The translations under genes were made by a program, and so were the position numbers. DNA of 64,000 bases from Spizellomyces punctatus DAOM BR117 (taxonomy: Eukaryota; Chytridiomycota; Chytridiomycetes; Spizellomycetales; Spizellomycetaceae). The stretch spans positions 1,709,299-1,773,298 of the forward strand of contig NW_015971537.1 of NCBI RefSeq assembly GCF_000182565.1, given 5' to 3'. Under the pieces are notes generated by a model. That model did not search any database. It was not told where the DNA came from and saw only the letters and a program-made list of their open reading frames with translations. Shown here one piece after another: positions 1 to 12,436 of this stretch. How positions within the stretch are numbered: position 1 is the first letter of the stretch; every line of letters begins with the position of its first letter.

Positions 1-775
1 AAAGAAGGTAGCTTTTTTGTCGACATAGTGTAGAGGGACAGTTGACATTGCAGTGCAATACCCTTTTCCCTATTTAAGCCGTTCATGATCCGTTTGCGCG
101 TGGAGGCATGCGCTGGTCAAGCAAGACCCTCAAAACATCAGGTAAGAGAGGTTAATGGAGCACCGAGTTCCGGTGTCCATGGCTTTGGCTTCCCAATTTG
201 GGATATCTGTATCTCCAGAGGGAGATACTTGATATGTCCCTGGGAGAGGAACTCTGAAACCTCCCTTCCTGTCTGCCATGGTCTATCGGTGATAGTGTAC
301 CTCGCGTATATGCTGAATAATTATTGCAGCAAAACCTTGGATTAGATCTTGCAGTTTGCATCTGTTAGGGTGTTCTGTCATTTGCCATTTAGATGCGATA
401 TTTGTTCTTGTTCTATTCTGTTATACCATGCGCTTGTCGTCTCCAAGATCCATTCTTTAAGGGCAGCAGACATCAGAGGCATAAACCCAACATGCGTCAT
501 TAGTATACTCCTTATTCCTCACCTCACTTTCAAAACCTCAAAGTTCAACATTGTATGTGGGCAAAAAAGACTGTCAGTCTGCACATAGATGCAGCCACTG
601 GATCGAATGAGATGAAATGCAAGATGCCTCGATTTTGGCAAATGAACTATGCACAAAAGATGCTTGCTCCATCATGATGGGTCCAATATGTGTGGCCATG
701 AACGGATTGCAATTATTATCCCTTGTGGCCATCTATGAGAGGAATATTCGCAGTTGCCATCTGCATGACGCTAAA
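1..775. other. Left-edge non-coding stretch
   Basis: Only short, overlapping, unconvincing reading frames occur here on both strands. None shows a conserved motif, a run of consistent exons or a plausible start context. I see no gene; it may hold the flank of a gene outside the window. Confidence 0.5.
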
Positions 776-810
776 TGACTCAATGTAGCCACTCAGTTTT
801 TCTATATAAA
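776..810 (+). promoter_or_regulatory. Promoter-like block: TGACTCA plus TATATAAA
   Basis: A perfect Gcn4/AP-1 type heptamer TGACTCA (776-782) is followed 20 bp later by TATATAAA (803-810) and then a pyrimidine-rich stretch, the usual order of a fungal core promoter on the plus strand. The next ATG (898) opens a short Cys-containing frame ending at a possible donor, CAG/GTATGC, near 993. CPA2 starts over 1 kb away, so this may serve a small unrecognised gene or be chance. Confidence 0.35.
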
Positions 811-897
811 CCCCCGCTGTTCTTCTTCCCCCCATCTTGTTCTTTACCCTCGACTCTTGAAGCATCTGCCCACGCTCAAGCAACTCTCAAGTCCATC

Positions 898-992
898 ATG
901 AGAATGCCGCTCTGGTGTCGAGGACCTTGCCCTCCCGACAAAAACAGCATAACCCCTTGCAAACGCTGCTACTACTATGCTGCAACGATCGC
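898..992 (+). CDS. Possible first exon of a small Cys-containing protein (doubtful)
   Basis: An ATG about 90 bp downstream of a TATA-like box opens a frame of about 31 residues with four cysteines and a YYY run, ending at CAG/GTATGC. I do not recognise the product and could not find a convincing second exon. The frame is far too short to be statistically significant. It is listed only because the promoter-like signals upstream are well placed. Confidence 0.15.
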
Positions 993-1388
993 AGGTATGC
1001 ATTATCTTTATGATTGTTCCCACGCGTATTACTCAGTCTAAGTCTGACTTTACTAGTATCTGAACATCCTGCGACTAAAGAATTTCGGAATCAAGGGCTT
1101 AGTAGGATTTCTCTCGTGTGGTGGGCTTAGTTACCCGGTTAGAACAACCGTAATGTATTGCATGTGCCATTGGGCCTAGTAGTAGTTGGTTGTAAGGAGG
1201 GAATTACTTGGCTTTTCCGAACCGGTTGTCGCCGGTTTATTCCCTGGTGTATTGTGTTGTGTGACATTTGTTTTTGCCAATACACTACCCATTCGTCGGA
1301 TGGTCGGCAATAGGTTCTGTAAGCAATGTGTAAGCGAAAAAAGGCCAGCGGATCACGTGATAGCAAATTCATCATATCACATGACATA

Positions 1389-1465
1389 TGACTCACTCTC
1401 CACCTATCACCTTCCAGCGATAATCTGCGAGTCGGTTGCGATGCGCGCCCATCGGGTATAAAAAA
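1389..1465 (+). promoter_or_regulatory. CPA2 upstream region: Gcn4-type site and TATA box
   Basis: TGACTCA (1389-1395), the consensus site of Gcn4/CPC1 bZIP activators, lies 61 bp upstream of TATAAAAAA (1457-1465). In other fungi arginine-synthesis genes are induced by Gcn4-type factors on amino-acid starvation, and a Gcn4-type gene is present at 59160-60233. The CPA2 start is about 520 bp downstream, so a long leader, perhaps with an intron from a possible donor GTAGGT at 1644, has to be assumed. Confidence 0.5.
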
Positions 1466-1987
1466 GGGCCCCCGGTCGGTTTTCGTTTTTTCTTCCAAAC
1501 GTTTGTCCATCTGCATCTAGTTGCTTCCCTCCAAGGAAGACAACAAAGTACATTCGTGACTTGTGGTTCTTTAGACAATCGGGTCTATCGGCTACGCAGG
1601 AATAGCTTAACAGGCCTGGTCGGCCCGGCTGTATCTCTATTGAGGTAGGTTGGTGTGTGGGAATCTCTGGCAAGTGGTCGCCACACTCCAACCCAAAGTG
1701 CAAAGAAATGCATCTGGGGCGCTGCTGGATGCAAATAATATCATGACCCAGACTGGACTACACGTCAGCAATGGGAGATGCGCGAGTATCATCTGATTCC
1801 TAATATTGATCTTTCTCTCGATGCATTTCATAGTCCTACCTTTGCATCCCCTTCATGTACTCTCATCACGACGAGAAGGTTTCCAACAACTATATTTCCG
1901 AACAAGTTTACAAAAGCCACGGACGTTGAAATCGTTTTCTGTCCATTACGTATCAACATCTACAGATAATTCGCAAGATTTCCCGAT

Positions 1988-4900
1988 ATGCCGCTCTTTC
2001 GTCAATCAGTAGCTTTAGCTACACGCCACTTTCAGGCTTCCCTTATTATCAACCGCTCTTTACTTCGGGCTTACCAAGCTAGTGCTTCCGCCGCTGCAGC
2101 GTCGAAAGCAAACATCTCTCCAAACATATCCAGTGTACCTGCTGTCCCGCTCGATGGTCCGGAAGCGTTCCGTCAGTATGTCCTTGGCGCATTCACAGGG
2201 CCACTGAATCCCAAGCAGCGTCAACCATTCCGTCGCAACCAGAGCTCTGATGCCGCTGCCACTGCTGCGTTGGATCCTTGGGAAGATTGGAAGCCTTCAC
2301 CAAACAGTGCTCTCAAGAAGCCCCCGCCAGCCAAGCGTGTTGTTATCGTTGGTAGTGGTGGTCTCAGCATTGGACAAGCTGGCGAGTTTGATTACTCTGG
2401 TAGGTGTCACGCAATCATAACTTAGATGGTGTATGCTCGGTGTTAATTATGTTTTTCTATAGGATCCCAAGCTATCAAGGCGTTGAAGGAAGAGGGTGTC
2501 GAAACCATTCTAATTAATCCTAATATTGCTACCATCCAAACTGGCAAGGACCTTGCCGACGTCGTGTACTTTGTACCGTCCAACCCAGAATACATTGAAT
2601 ACGTGATTGAGAAAGAAAAGCCCGACGGTATTCTTTTGGCGTTTGGTGGACAAACGGCGCTTAACTGCGGTGTCGCTCTTGAGCATGCCGGTGTCTTGCG
2701 AAAGCACAATGTCAAAGTTTTGGGTACTCCTGTTCGTACCCTCGAGCTCAGCGAGGACCGTGATCTGTTTGCCCAAGCTTTGAAAGGTGAACTATTTTAA
2801 TCGCTTTTCTCTATCTTGGAACACTTCCTCATATATTCCTGTGGCAGATATCGGCATTCCTGTTGCTCAGTCCACTGCTGTTGAAACTGTGGATGATGCA
2901 CTCAAGGCCGCTTCCGAGATTGGATACCCCGTCATCGTCCGTGCGGCGTACGCTCTGGGAGGTCTTGGCTCTGGTTTCGCCAACAACGAAGAAGAACTCC
3001 GTCAACTCGCCACTTCTTCTCTTTCTCTCTCACCCCAGCTGCTTATCGAACGTTCAATGAAGGGATGGAAAGAGTTGGAGTATGAAGTGGTTCGTGATGC
3101 GGAAAACAACTGTATCACCGTTTGCAACATGGAAAACTTCGACCCTCTTGGTACCCACACCGGCGATTCCATTGTTATTGCCCCCAGTCAGACACTGAGC
3201 GACGAAGAATACCACATGCTGCGTTCGGCAGCCATCAAGATCATTCGTCACCTCGGTGTGGTTGGAGAATGTAACGTCCAGTACGCTCTCAGCCCTGACA
3301 GCCTGGAGTATGCAGTCATTGAAGTCAACGCTCGACTCTCTCGTAGTAGGTCCGTAATCTTGCTGTTTTTACCGATTCTAATTCCATGAGATGGCGCTGA
3401 CTCTTGCATCTAGTGCACTTGCCTCGAAGGCTACCGGTTATCCTCTCGCGTTCGTTGCAGCCAAGATTGCTCTTGGTGCATCTCTTCCTGACTTGCGGAA
3501 CTCTGTGACTCGTACTACGACGGCCAACTTTGAACCCTCCTTGGACTATGTTGTCACTAAGATTCCTCGATGGGATTTGAGCAAATTCCAACATGTCTCT
3601 AGGAAGATTGGCTCTTCCATGAAGAGTGTCGGAGAAGTCATGGGTATTGGGCGAACGTGGGAAGAATCTCTTCAAAAGGCTGTTCGTATGGTTGACCCTT
3701 CATTTGAGGGTTTCCAAGCCTTGGATTTTCCCGATCTTGACAAAGCTTTAGCTGAGCCGACTGACCGTCGTCTGTTCGCGGTCGGAAGCGCCATGCTTAA
3801 TCACGGTTACTCGGTTGACAAGATCCATGACATTACCAAGATTGACAAGTGGTTCCTCTACAAGCTTGAAAACCTTGTGAAAACTCGTGCTGAACTCTCC
3901 AAGTATAGCGGACCAAAGCCTGTGGAAGAAATTTTGGAGAAGGATGCCGAGAACCCCGAAGGCAAACCACCCGTTCCTGTGACTGACTACCAGCTCTCCA
4001 CCTCTACCATCCCGGCCGACTTGTTGCGTCAAGCCAAGCAAAAAGGTTTCTCTGACAACCAGATTGCAAAGTACACCAAGTCGAGTGAGCTCGCCATTCG
4101 TGCCTTGCGTAAGAACTATGGCATTATCCCCCGCGTGAAGAGGATTGATACTTTGGCGGCGGAATTCCCTGCTGACACAAATTATCTTTACATGACTTAC
4201 AATGGTACAAGTGATGATGTTGAATTCAATGACAAGGGTATCATGGTACTTGGGTCTGGTGTCTACCGTATTGGATCTAGTGTCGAGTTCGACTGGTGCG
4301 GAGTATCTTGCATCCATTCGCTTCGTTCATTGGGTCACCGTACCGTGATGGTCAACTACAACCCTGAGACGGTGTCAACGGACTTTGACGAGTGTGACCG
4401 TTTGTATTTTGAAGAACTCAGCTTTGAACGAGTTATGGATATCTACGAACGGGAGAACGCCAGTGGATGTGTTGTCAGTGTCGGTGGTCAACTTCCCCAA
4501 AACATTGCTTTGAAGCTCTGGAACCGTGGAGTGAACGTCCTTGGTACCAGCCCTGTTGATGTCGATCGTGCCGAGGACCGTGAGAAATTCTCTAGAATTT
4601 TGGATGACATTGGCGTGGATCAACCGGAATGGAAGGAGCTCAACAGTGTTGACGAAGCCCTTGCTTTTGCGGAACGCGTCACCTATCCCGTCCTTGTCCG
4701 TCCATCCTACGTACTTTCTGGTGCTGCCATGAATGTGGCGCACAGTCCTGCCGATCTTCAAACTTACTTGTCGCTTGCCACGGACGTGTCTCCGGAGCAC
4801 CCCATCGTGATTACAAAGTTTATCGAAGGTGCTCAGGAGCTCGATGTTGACGCAGTGGCTTCCGAGGGGAAGCTTTTGGTGTATGCCTTGTCTCAGCACA

Positions 4901-5949
4901 TTGAGAATGCAGGTGTCCACTCTGGTGATGCAACCTTGGTCTTGCCTCCCACGTATGAGGGAGAGCAGGCCGAGACCGATGCTTCGAAGAAGGATATTGG
5001 TCTTCGTGGTCTTACTCCCGAAATTGTCGCGGATTGCAAGGTCATTGCCGAAAAGGTTGCCAAGGCATTCAAGATTACCGGTCCTTACAACATGCAGATT
5101 ATCCTTCGTCGTCCTCCACCTGGTGTGGAGGGCAAGCACGAGCTCAAGGTCATCGAATGTAACCTTCGTGCGTCCCGATCTTTCCCTTTCGTTTCCAAGG
5201 TTCTGGACACCAACTTCATTGACATTGCTACCCGCGCATTGGTCAAGTCTCCCACTTTGTCGTCCGCTGTCCCCTCGGTCGATCCCATGTCAGTTAAGCG
5301 CGATTACAAGGCTGTCAAGGTTCCCATTTTCAGTTGGACTCGGTTGGCTGGCGCCGACCCCATGCTGGGTGTTGAGATGGCCAGTACTGGTGAAGTTGCT
5401 TGCTTTGGAAAGAACGTGAAAGAGGCATACTTCACTTCCATGTATGCGAACCACAACAACTTCAAGAAGCTTCCTATGCCGGAAGGAAGTAGTATTGTCA
5501 TTAGCGTCGACAACTTGACCAACCCAAGTGAAGCCGCTTATATTGCGCAAAAGTTTATCAACTCTGGTTACAAAATCCTTGCCGACACGGAGCTGACCCA
5601 GTCTGTCCTCAAATCCAACGGTGGCATCGATGCTCCTCTCTTTGTCGAAGGCGGAGAACGCGCTCTGATTGACACCCTTTTGGATCGTCGTATTGCTCGT
5701 GCGCTCTACGATTCCCACAAGGTTTCTCTTGTCGTTTCCCTGGCTCGTAATCGTCCCAGGACCACCGACGATGTTCGTTATCAGGTCAGGCGCACGGCTG
5801 TCGATTTCGGAGTAGGAATCATGAATGAGATCAAGACATCTGTTGTGTTTGCTGAAGCTGTGGAAGAGTACACAAAGAATGGAAAGGTGAAGAAGGATGC
5901 AGTCAAGTCTTGGGGCGCTTGGACTGGTGAGGCTGCTGCTGCCGTTTGA
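1988..5949 (+). CDS. CPA2: Arginine-specific carbamoyl-phosphate synthase, large subunit
   Basis: Makes carbamoyl phosphate from bicarbonate, ammonia (passed on by the small glutaminase subunit) and two ATP for arginine synthesis. Exons 1988-2399, 2463-2786, 2848-3349 and 3414-5949 give 1257 residues. Two tandem ATP-grasp halves are visible: the first starts at [21 protein letters not shown] and contains [20 protein letters not shown] across an exon junction; the second holds [16 protein letters not shown] and [16 protein letters not shown]. The C-terminal part has the allosteric (MGS-like) fold region. No glutaminase, ATCase or DHOase domain is fused, which separates it from the pyrimidine CAD/URA2 type. 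The first 40 residues are rich in Arg, Ser and Ala and lack acids, as in a mitochondrial presequence; the Neurospora arg-3 product is mitochondrial, whereas yeast Cpa2 is cytosolic. It faces CDC23 tail to tail, 149 bp away. Confidence 0.96.
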
Positions 5950-6098
5950 ACCTTTTATTGATAAGAGTTTATGGGAATCGTTAGGATATTGTACACTCAA
6001 TTACATGTAGTAGCAATATTTCTGATAATACAAAACTGTTGTCTTGATTATTGGCTGCATTTCTATTCAAAACCTCTCCAATGTTCTTATTTACAAAA

Positions 6099-8973
6099 TT
6101 ATCTCACATCATCTGCGGCGGGCGAGTTCCATCCGGATCCCCCTCTCGAACCCGTCCTACTGGTCCTAGCACTCCCTTGCGCCGAAGCCCCAAAATACCG
6201 ATTTCCTTGCCCACCACCCCCGGGAACAGGACTCACCCAAAATTCACCCGTAGACCCACCCACAAACTGAACCGTTCGATGCGCCAAATCCCCATGCGAC
6301 CCTGGATCCCCTGGCGTGGCTGGTTGCGGGGGAGCGAGTGTATCCCGGGATTTGTGATCGGATCGGCTTTCTCTCACAGCTCGCAGCTCCCGAAGGAGAG
6401 CCTTTCCCCTCTATTTTTCACATCATGAGCAAAAGCCGGCAATTCCACAGATCAAAAACTCAAAAAATCCTTTACCTCGGTATGCGCAATCTCATGTACA
6501 TACGCCTCCTGATTAAAAAAAAAAAACACACAAGAATCAATACACTTTGCGAGATCGCCAAACCAATTGAATACACGCCATACCGCATCCTCAAAGCGTC
6601 CTTTTTCTTTATAAAACTCTGCCAAAAATGTTACAGCATCTTCCCATTCAAAATAGTATTGACTCTGCATGAAATTGACAAAAAAAAAATACGGTTTAAA
6701 TAGACCAGCTACATGACATGGTACGCATAATACACACCTTATCGATTCCACTCCCGCGACACTCCTCAATCCAACATCTATAATAAAACGCGGCTTGCTC
6801 GTCGTCTCGCAACGTGGGCGAAATCTGATACAATTTCGCAATGTACATGAATAAGAGTGGGCTTTTGTCGGTGCAGATGAGGGCGCGTTTAAAGCACATC
6901 ATGGCTTGGGCGTCTTTTGCGCTGGCTTCAAAGGCTTGGCCCATGGCGGTCCAGGTTTGGGAATGGTAGGGTCTATAAGTATCTCGTCACATTAGTGTGA
7001 GAACAAAGACGGAGTGAGTAGGATGAGGGTTTACCTGCAGGCGGCGGCTTTTTGGTAGTAGGGTATGGCGTGATCTGACATGGCTAGCATGTCAAAGGCT
7101 TTTGCGACGCCGTACCAAGTTCGAAAGTCGTGAGGTGCCACATCTAGTCAACATGCACATTAATACACACAAGTTCAAATGTCCATTACGTCAAGGTCCT
7201 CACCAGCAGCCCGTTGATATGTCTCTAATGCTGCATTCGAATTCTTCAACTCCATGTACTCATCGCCCATCATAATGAGTGCTTCAACATAGTTGGGACG
7301 GAGTTTTAGCGCTCGCTGGAAATAATCTAGTGCTCGGAAATGATCGCGCCGAGTGCTAAAGTAGTTGCCTAATAAGAAACGTTATATGAATATGTGGCTA
7401 AAGTAAGGTACAAATCATCTTGTGAATCTAAACGCACCAATTGCGATGCATGTTTCGGGTCGATATCGATCCAAAGCAAAGGATTTCTGGGCAAGAACGC
7501 TCAGCTTTGTGCTATCTTGGATTGTAAACAGGATATGTGACTGAACATCAACGTATTCCAAAGAAAACGGTTCTTGCTCCCGATAATCCTCAAAATACTC
7601 CAACGCCCGCTCGTATTCTGGATTATTACAATCAGTAAATCCCGTAAACCTCTTTCACAGAAGACATCACTTACTTCCTTGATTGTAATACGAAACAGCG
7701 TATTGTAGGTCCAAGTACGTGCTATCGGGAAACATGGCCGAAAGGTCCACGCTATTTTGTGAAAACTCTTCTGCTGCCATACCGCGATGCGCCATGAGGT
7801 GAACGAGGAAGAGTTTTCGCATGTATCCGGCTGGTAATCGCGGTATCAGAGCTTCCAACTTGAATCAAGCAAACCATTACAGGATGATGTCAGTGGACAT
7901 TTGGGAAAGATGCTGTAGAAGAAAATGCTCACCTCTTCCTTTGTTTCTACCAAAGTCCCAATTTCCTCCCATGCGCTCCAATTATATGCATACTTTTGGA
8001 GGGATTGGACGAGTGCATTCTGAGCTTTTGACTTGAGCTTCATACGCGCATAGATCATTCCGCGTCTAGCATTCGGGGGTGAGCACTATCGCTGCATTGA
8101 ACCACTGTGCTCAACAACTTACAGATACCAGCAAAAGCTATCCAGGTTCTTTTCATTCTTTTGCAGAGCGATGGCGATATCATGTAGTTGGGCGTTTGTC
8201 GTCCGCGTGCCTTCGAGATGCACTGGCAAGTAGAATAAGCGCCTAATCATGCAAGAAGCTCTCGAATGTGTAACGGCTCTGCTTACCGTTGAATATGCTC
8301 ACCTTCATGTCCCAGATCTTGCTCCGCCCTGCGCTTTTCCCCACTCTGTTCAATAGAACGTCAAGCGTTAGATTGGCTTGAAAACAACAACAGATTGTCA
8401 TGCATTGCTCAAGAAAATTTTCCCTTCCAGATCTAATTACCATATACTTGGCGTAACACTTTATAAACAGAGCCTTATCACCTTCATAGGCCCGTAGACA
8501 CCATGCTGCACGATCATACTCTTTCAACTGAAAATGCGCAAGCGCCAGTAGACAAGCATCTTCTTCAGCTTGTGGTACTGTTCGTGGGGTTTCTAGCTGT
8601 GGAGATGTGAACGCCGTAGCCATTACATCCCCTGGTGGGACGGACTGGTCAACTGAGTTGGTCGAGGGAATGCTCACGAGCTGCTCCGAAGCCCTAAATG
8701 AAAATGACTAAGACAGCCGATCCATGTTAAAGATTTTGGAAGAAATCAATGCACACACCATCTTGCGGCATAATAGAGCCCTCGCTCCTGACATTTTTGT
8801 GCCGCATCTCTCAACGCGAGGCGAAGTTGGTAAGAGTCTAATGGGGACGGTGCGGAAGGAACAAGGTTGATCCGAGAGGGAGAAGGAAGGATTTCTCTAG
8901 CGGGTGTTAATGAAAATGGATTGGGGGCTCCTGAAGGAGTGCTTGGAAGAGGGGTGGTAGGTGATCGCGCCAT
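6099..8973 (-). CDS. CDC23: Anaphase-promoting complex subunit 8 (CDC23), TPR protein
   Basis: Scaffold subunit of the APC/C ubiquitin ligase, acting in the nucleus at mitotic exit. Thirteen exons: 8759-8973, 8441-8693, 8287-8345, 8123-8242, 7933-8065, 7675-7858, 7438-7617, 7204-7368, 7035-7143, 6738-6972, 6584-6664, 6476-6508, 6099-6401; 689 residues. The N-terminal part has the family motif GLYYAARWASEQL. It is followed by tandem TPR helices such as PNYVEALIMMGDEYMELKN and FRTWYGVAKAFDML, the conserved ALLREL helix, and a low-complexity Gly/Ser/Pro tail. The intron at 6509-6583 is a multiple of three and has no stop; I spliced it because that restores the last helices and removes a run of four Phe coded by a T12 homopolymer. 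That junction and the following one are the least certain. Confidence 0.93.
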
Positions 8974-10113
8974 GTATGGGTGTTGGATGCCGGGGTGATC
9001 TCCAAAAGATCTTGTTAACAGTCCTGAAGACCAGGGGACGCGTAATCACACTTGAAATGTGGTTTCCATCGGTTGCCCTCGCAATGGATTTGACACAGCA
9101 GTAAGAACGGAACCATTGAGCGTTTGTGCCAGCAGATATCTTCATAGTCGCAGGCCAGGAAATTTTAGACGGATGCTACTAACACCCAATCTATCGACGA
9201 GTGATATGCCGTAGGAGCGCTGTCAACCAACTGGCATGTGCCTCCTAAAAAGTACGATGGAAAAGGGATCTAGCTGGATTATAAGAATCGGGATTTAGGC
9301 GGTGGTCGAGAATAGCTGTGCAGCTCAGAAAGGTGTGTTTTTCGGTCGTAAGTACATTAGAAACAGGGCAGCATTTTGATTGTAGCAGCGGACCTTGAAA
9401 GCTGCGGATCTGGGGTACCGCTCGCCATCCACGCGTGCAAGATCCTTGAGCAGAGCAATCACAGTGCTTCCCTGTAGAGTAGTGGGCGACCACGTTGATG
9501 AAACGTGCTCATCTTACCCTATATACCCATTTATGTTTAAAAACTATGCTTGGAGGGGTCGATGCATCCTGCATGCAGTTTATTTCATTGATCTGTCACA
9601 GGATTTTTATTATGATTTGTGAGGTCCATCCCATCACGCTCGTGCACATTCATATCTGTACGTTCTATTGAACAGCTCTGGGCTCCCTGTAAGATGCAAT
9701 AAACATGCATGTTCCTGCAATGGATCATTGCAATAAACCTTTTGGCCAGCAATGCCATCCAAACTGTTTAGTCGTTGACCATCGCAGGCCAATTGATCGG
9801 GATGAACAAAATCAGCGGCACAGTCACCGTAGTTCATGTGACATGGACGCGCCATGTTCGATGGGCCGTTGCCACTCATCAACTCTCTCGTCGTTGGTTG
9901 TGGACTTTCTGCTTGCGTTACGTTTTGGACGACTGCCTCCAAGCAAATCATCGCCCAAACGCTTGTCTGCCCGAGCCGTCCTGCCACAGGTCTATTGACA
10001 ATCTTTTGGAGTCTGTAGAAGCTATTTCTTGCAAACACGACAGCTGCCGCACGTTTTACTTTGCAATACCTTATCTGTTTCCACCTGTTCCATCGCATTC
10101 TACGCCGTCAATA
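8974..10113. other. Intergenic region between CDC23 and SAR1
   Basis: This is the divergent spacer between two gene starts, about 1.1 kb. Frames up to about 150 codons occur on the minus strand (9634-10098), but they show no recognisable motif and would begin only 15 bp from the SAR1 start. No RNA gene or repeat was seen. Confidence 0.5.
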
Positions 10114-10972
10114 ATGTTTATAGTAAATTGGTTTTGGAGCTTGCTCTCTGACTGGGGTATGTCTGCACTATACTTTTGACTGTGAATATTCGCGCGAGTT
10201 GTACGCATATGAGGATCATCATCATCCATCACGATGATCTTGCCTGGCGGACGGTCGCTGGTGGTGTGCATGATACATGTACTCACCTCCTGATGTCGCT
10301 AAATAGGTCTTTTGAACAAAAATGCAAAGATTCTCTTTCTCGGTCTTGACAACGCCGGCAAAACTACGTTGTTGCACATGCTCAAAAACGATCGATTGGC
10401 GACATTGACTCCAACCTTACATCCCAGTGAGTAGATGACTCAACGGCGCACCTTCATGTCCTGTGTGAACTACAACTAAATGCTCACACCAAAAATAGCT
10501 TCGGAGGAATTGCAGGTTGCCAACATCAAGTTTACAACGTACGATTTGGGTGGACACCAACAGGCGCGTCGTTTATGGAAAGATTACTTTCCAGAAGTTG
10601 ACGGGATTGTTTACTTGGTGGATTGCGCGGACGTGGAGAGGTTCCCAGAGAGCAAAGCAGAACTAGACGTACGTTATTGTTGGCTGTCCTGAAACTTGTC
10701 ATGGTCTCACGGTTTGCTCTGCTTGTTTGCAGGCTCTTTTGTCCATTGAGGAGCTCTCCAAAGTCCCTTTCCTCATTCTTGGAAACAAAATTGATGCTCA
10801 GGGAGCTGTATCAGAGGATGAGCTAAGACACGCCCTTGGTCTATTCCAAACCACTGGAAAGGGAAAACTGCCTCTTAAAGATATCCGGCCAATTGAGGTG
10901 TTCATGTGCTCCATTGTCATGAAGCAGGGATACGGTGACGGTTTCCGTTGGCTTTCATACTACATTCAGTAG
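10114..10972 (+). CDS. SAR1: Small GTPase Sar1 (COPII coat initiator)
   Basis: Recruits the COPII coat to ER exit sites when GTP-bound. Exons 10114-10156, 10307-10426, 10499-10668 and 10733-10972 give 190 residues, exactly the length of yeast Sar1. The N-terminal amphipathic helix ([14 protein letters not shown]) replaces the myristoylation glycine of Arf proteins. Nucleotide-binding motifs are present: GLDNAGKT (P-loop, residues 27-34), DLGGH (G3) and NKID (G4). It is tail to tail with RPN12. Confidence 0.97.
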
Positions 10973-11259
10973 AAAACATCTGCAGACAAGCTGTTGTCAC
11001 TTTGTTGGAAAGCCATGGAGCAGTTTAACCAGAAAGTTGAGCGGCTATGAGCATTGGTAGGAGGATGAAGTGTATGACGCTGGTAGAGACCACATATAGC
11101 TTTTTTACGCAAGTATCTGATAATAAGATGGTTCGGGTATAAAATTGCATTCGTCCAGCATAGTCCAACTGGGTTGTTACAGGTCGACAGGCACAAAAAT
11201 GTGGCAAGGACATACATACGTGGTTTACAATTGCACCAGTTTATTTCCCCGGAGGCAGA

Positions 11260-12436
11260 TTACACAATTCGCTCCAGCTCTCTTGCGTACTCCAATGTCT
11301 GACTGATAACCTTGTCTGCAGGAATGTCCAAATGATCCGCATCCGTTACCCCAAAGTAGATCTTCTTATCCTGTGGGTTCACCTTCCAACCTCGCTGAAA
11401 CACCAGAAACCAGCAAGTAAGTAAACCTCTTGGAGAACGAAACCAAAGAATTTGGAAAATCCGTACCTCAGAAGCGAACGCCGTGACCTCGTCCCCGGAT
11501 TTGAAATAGAGAAGCGTCGCCGCGTCAGCGATAGGCAAGCTATCGTAGGCCTTTTCGCTGCAGCTAGCAATTTCGTCTCTGTCCGCCACAAAAAAAATAA
11601 TCAGGACATTGTCAAGTCATGGTATCATTGCACAACCAGGACCTACCTGATGGTTCCCATCAATATATCAATAAAGAAAGCGTATTCCTCTGCAGGCACG
11701 TTCGCTCTGGAATGCCACACCTTGTTGTATGATCCCTCCATCAAGCACTGTTCAATCTGAATTGGATGCCGAATGTACACATTTTCTCCCATTTGATCTG
11801 TTTCAATGAGTTCGAGTTCTGTGTGAAATTCCGAGATGCGGTTTTGTGCGAGGAGGCGGAGGAGATTCAGCCCAAGGAGGGGATACATCCGGGCGGAAGC
11901 TGGGAGGTTTGAGCTGGTGGAGAAGAGTATTAATGGCGTACAGTGTCGACTTTGTAATAGAGGGAACAGACCTGTAGTCATGATAGTATGTCTTTAGTTG
12001 GGAGATGTAGCGTTCGAACGATGGGATGTCGCCGACACGGATACTCCATTGAGCGCCAATTTCAAGGACCTCGCCTAGCGGCCAAGAAAAGTCAGCTATA
12101 CATGACTCGAGTGGAATTTACACAATTGTAAATTACGTACGTGCAAGGAGAAGCTCTTGAGCATCCGGAGCCCGGTCACCAGGCAAAAGGAATGATAGTT
12201 CGGTCAAGTAGATCTACAGTGTGCGCAAAAGTATGTCGATGAGAAAAACGGTTCATCTTGACGTATCGTCCTGCTCCAATCGTGCTCCAATTACGAGCGA
12301 GATCGGGCTACCAGGACCGCGTGCCCACCTTTAGGTTTGCCAAGTATTGCCCGCATTTCTGTAGGTCTGCCTTTGGTGAGCTGAATTCCTTCTTTAACTG
12401 CTCGTAGACAGCGAAAGCTGTGTGCATTTCGAACAT
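11260..12436 (-). CDS. RPN12: 26S proteasome regulatory subunit Rpn12 (PSMD8)
   Basis: PCI-domain subunit of the 19S lid; it completes lid assembly and joins lid to base. Exons 12329-12436, 12141-12213, 11972-12074, 11647-11913, 11467-11578, 11260-11394 give 265 residues (human core about 257). Family landmarks are all present in order: [87 protein letters not shown], and a C-terminal [10 protein letters not shown]. The start ATG has an in-frame stop just upstream and sits after a possible acceptor (CCCAG/ATG), so a short upstream coding exon cannot be ruled out. Confidence 0.95.

Noticed and set aside
4375-5139. 254-codon minus-strand frame, with similar ones at 3748-4317 and 5290-6000
   Set aside because: Shadow of CPA2 codon usage on the opposite strand; no motif, and composition mirrors the sense gene.
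6452-6841. Read-through version of CDC23 with four consecutive Phe
   Set aside because: The Phe run comes from a T12 tract just before a good acceptor; treating 6509-6583 as an intron keeps the frame and restores the final helices.
9634-10098. 154-codon minus-strand frame between CDC23 and SAR1
   Set aside because: No recognisable motif, would start 15 bp from the SAR1 ATG, and overlaps its likely promoter.
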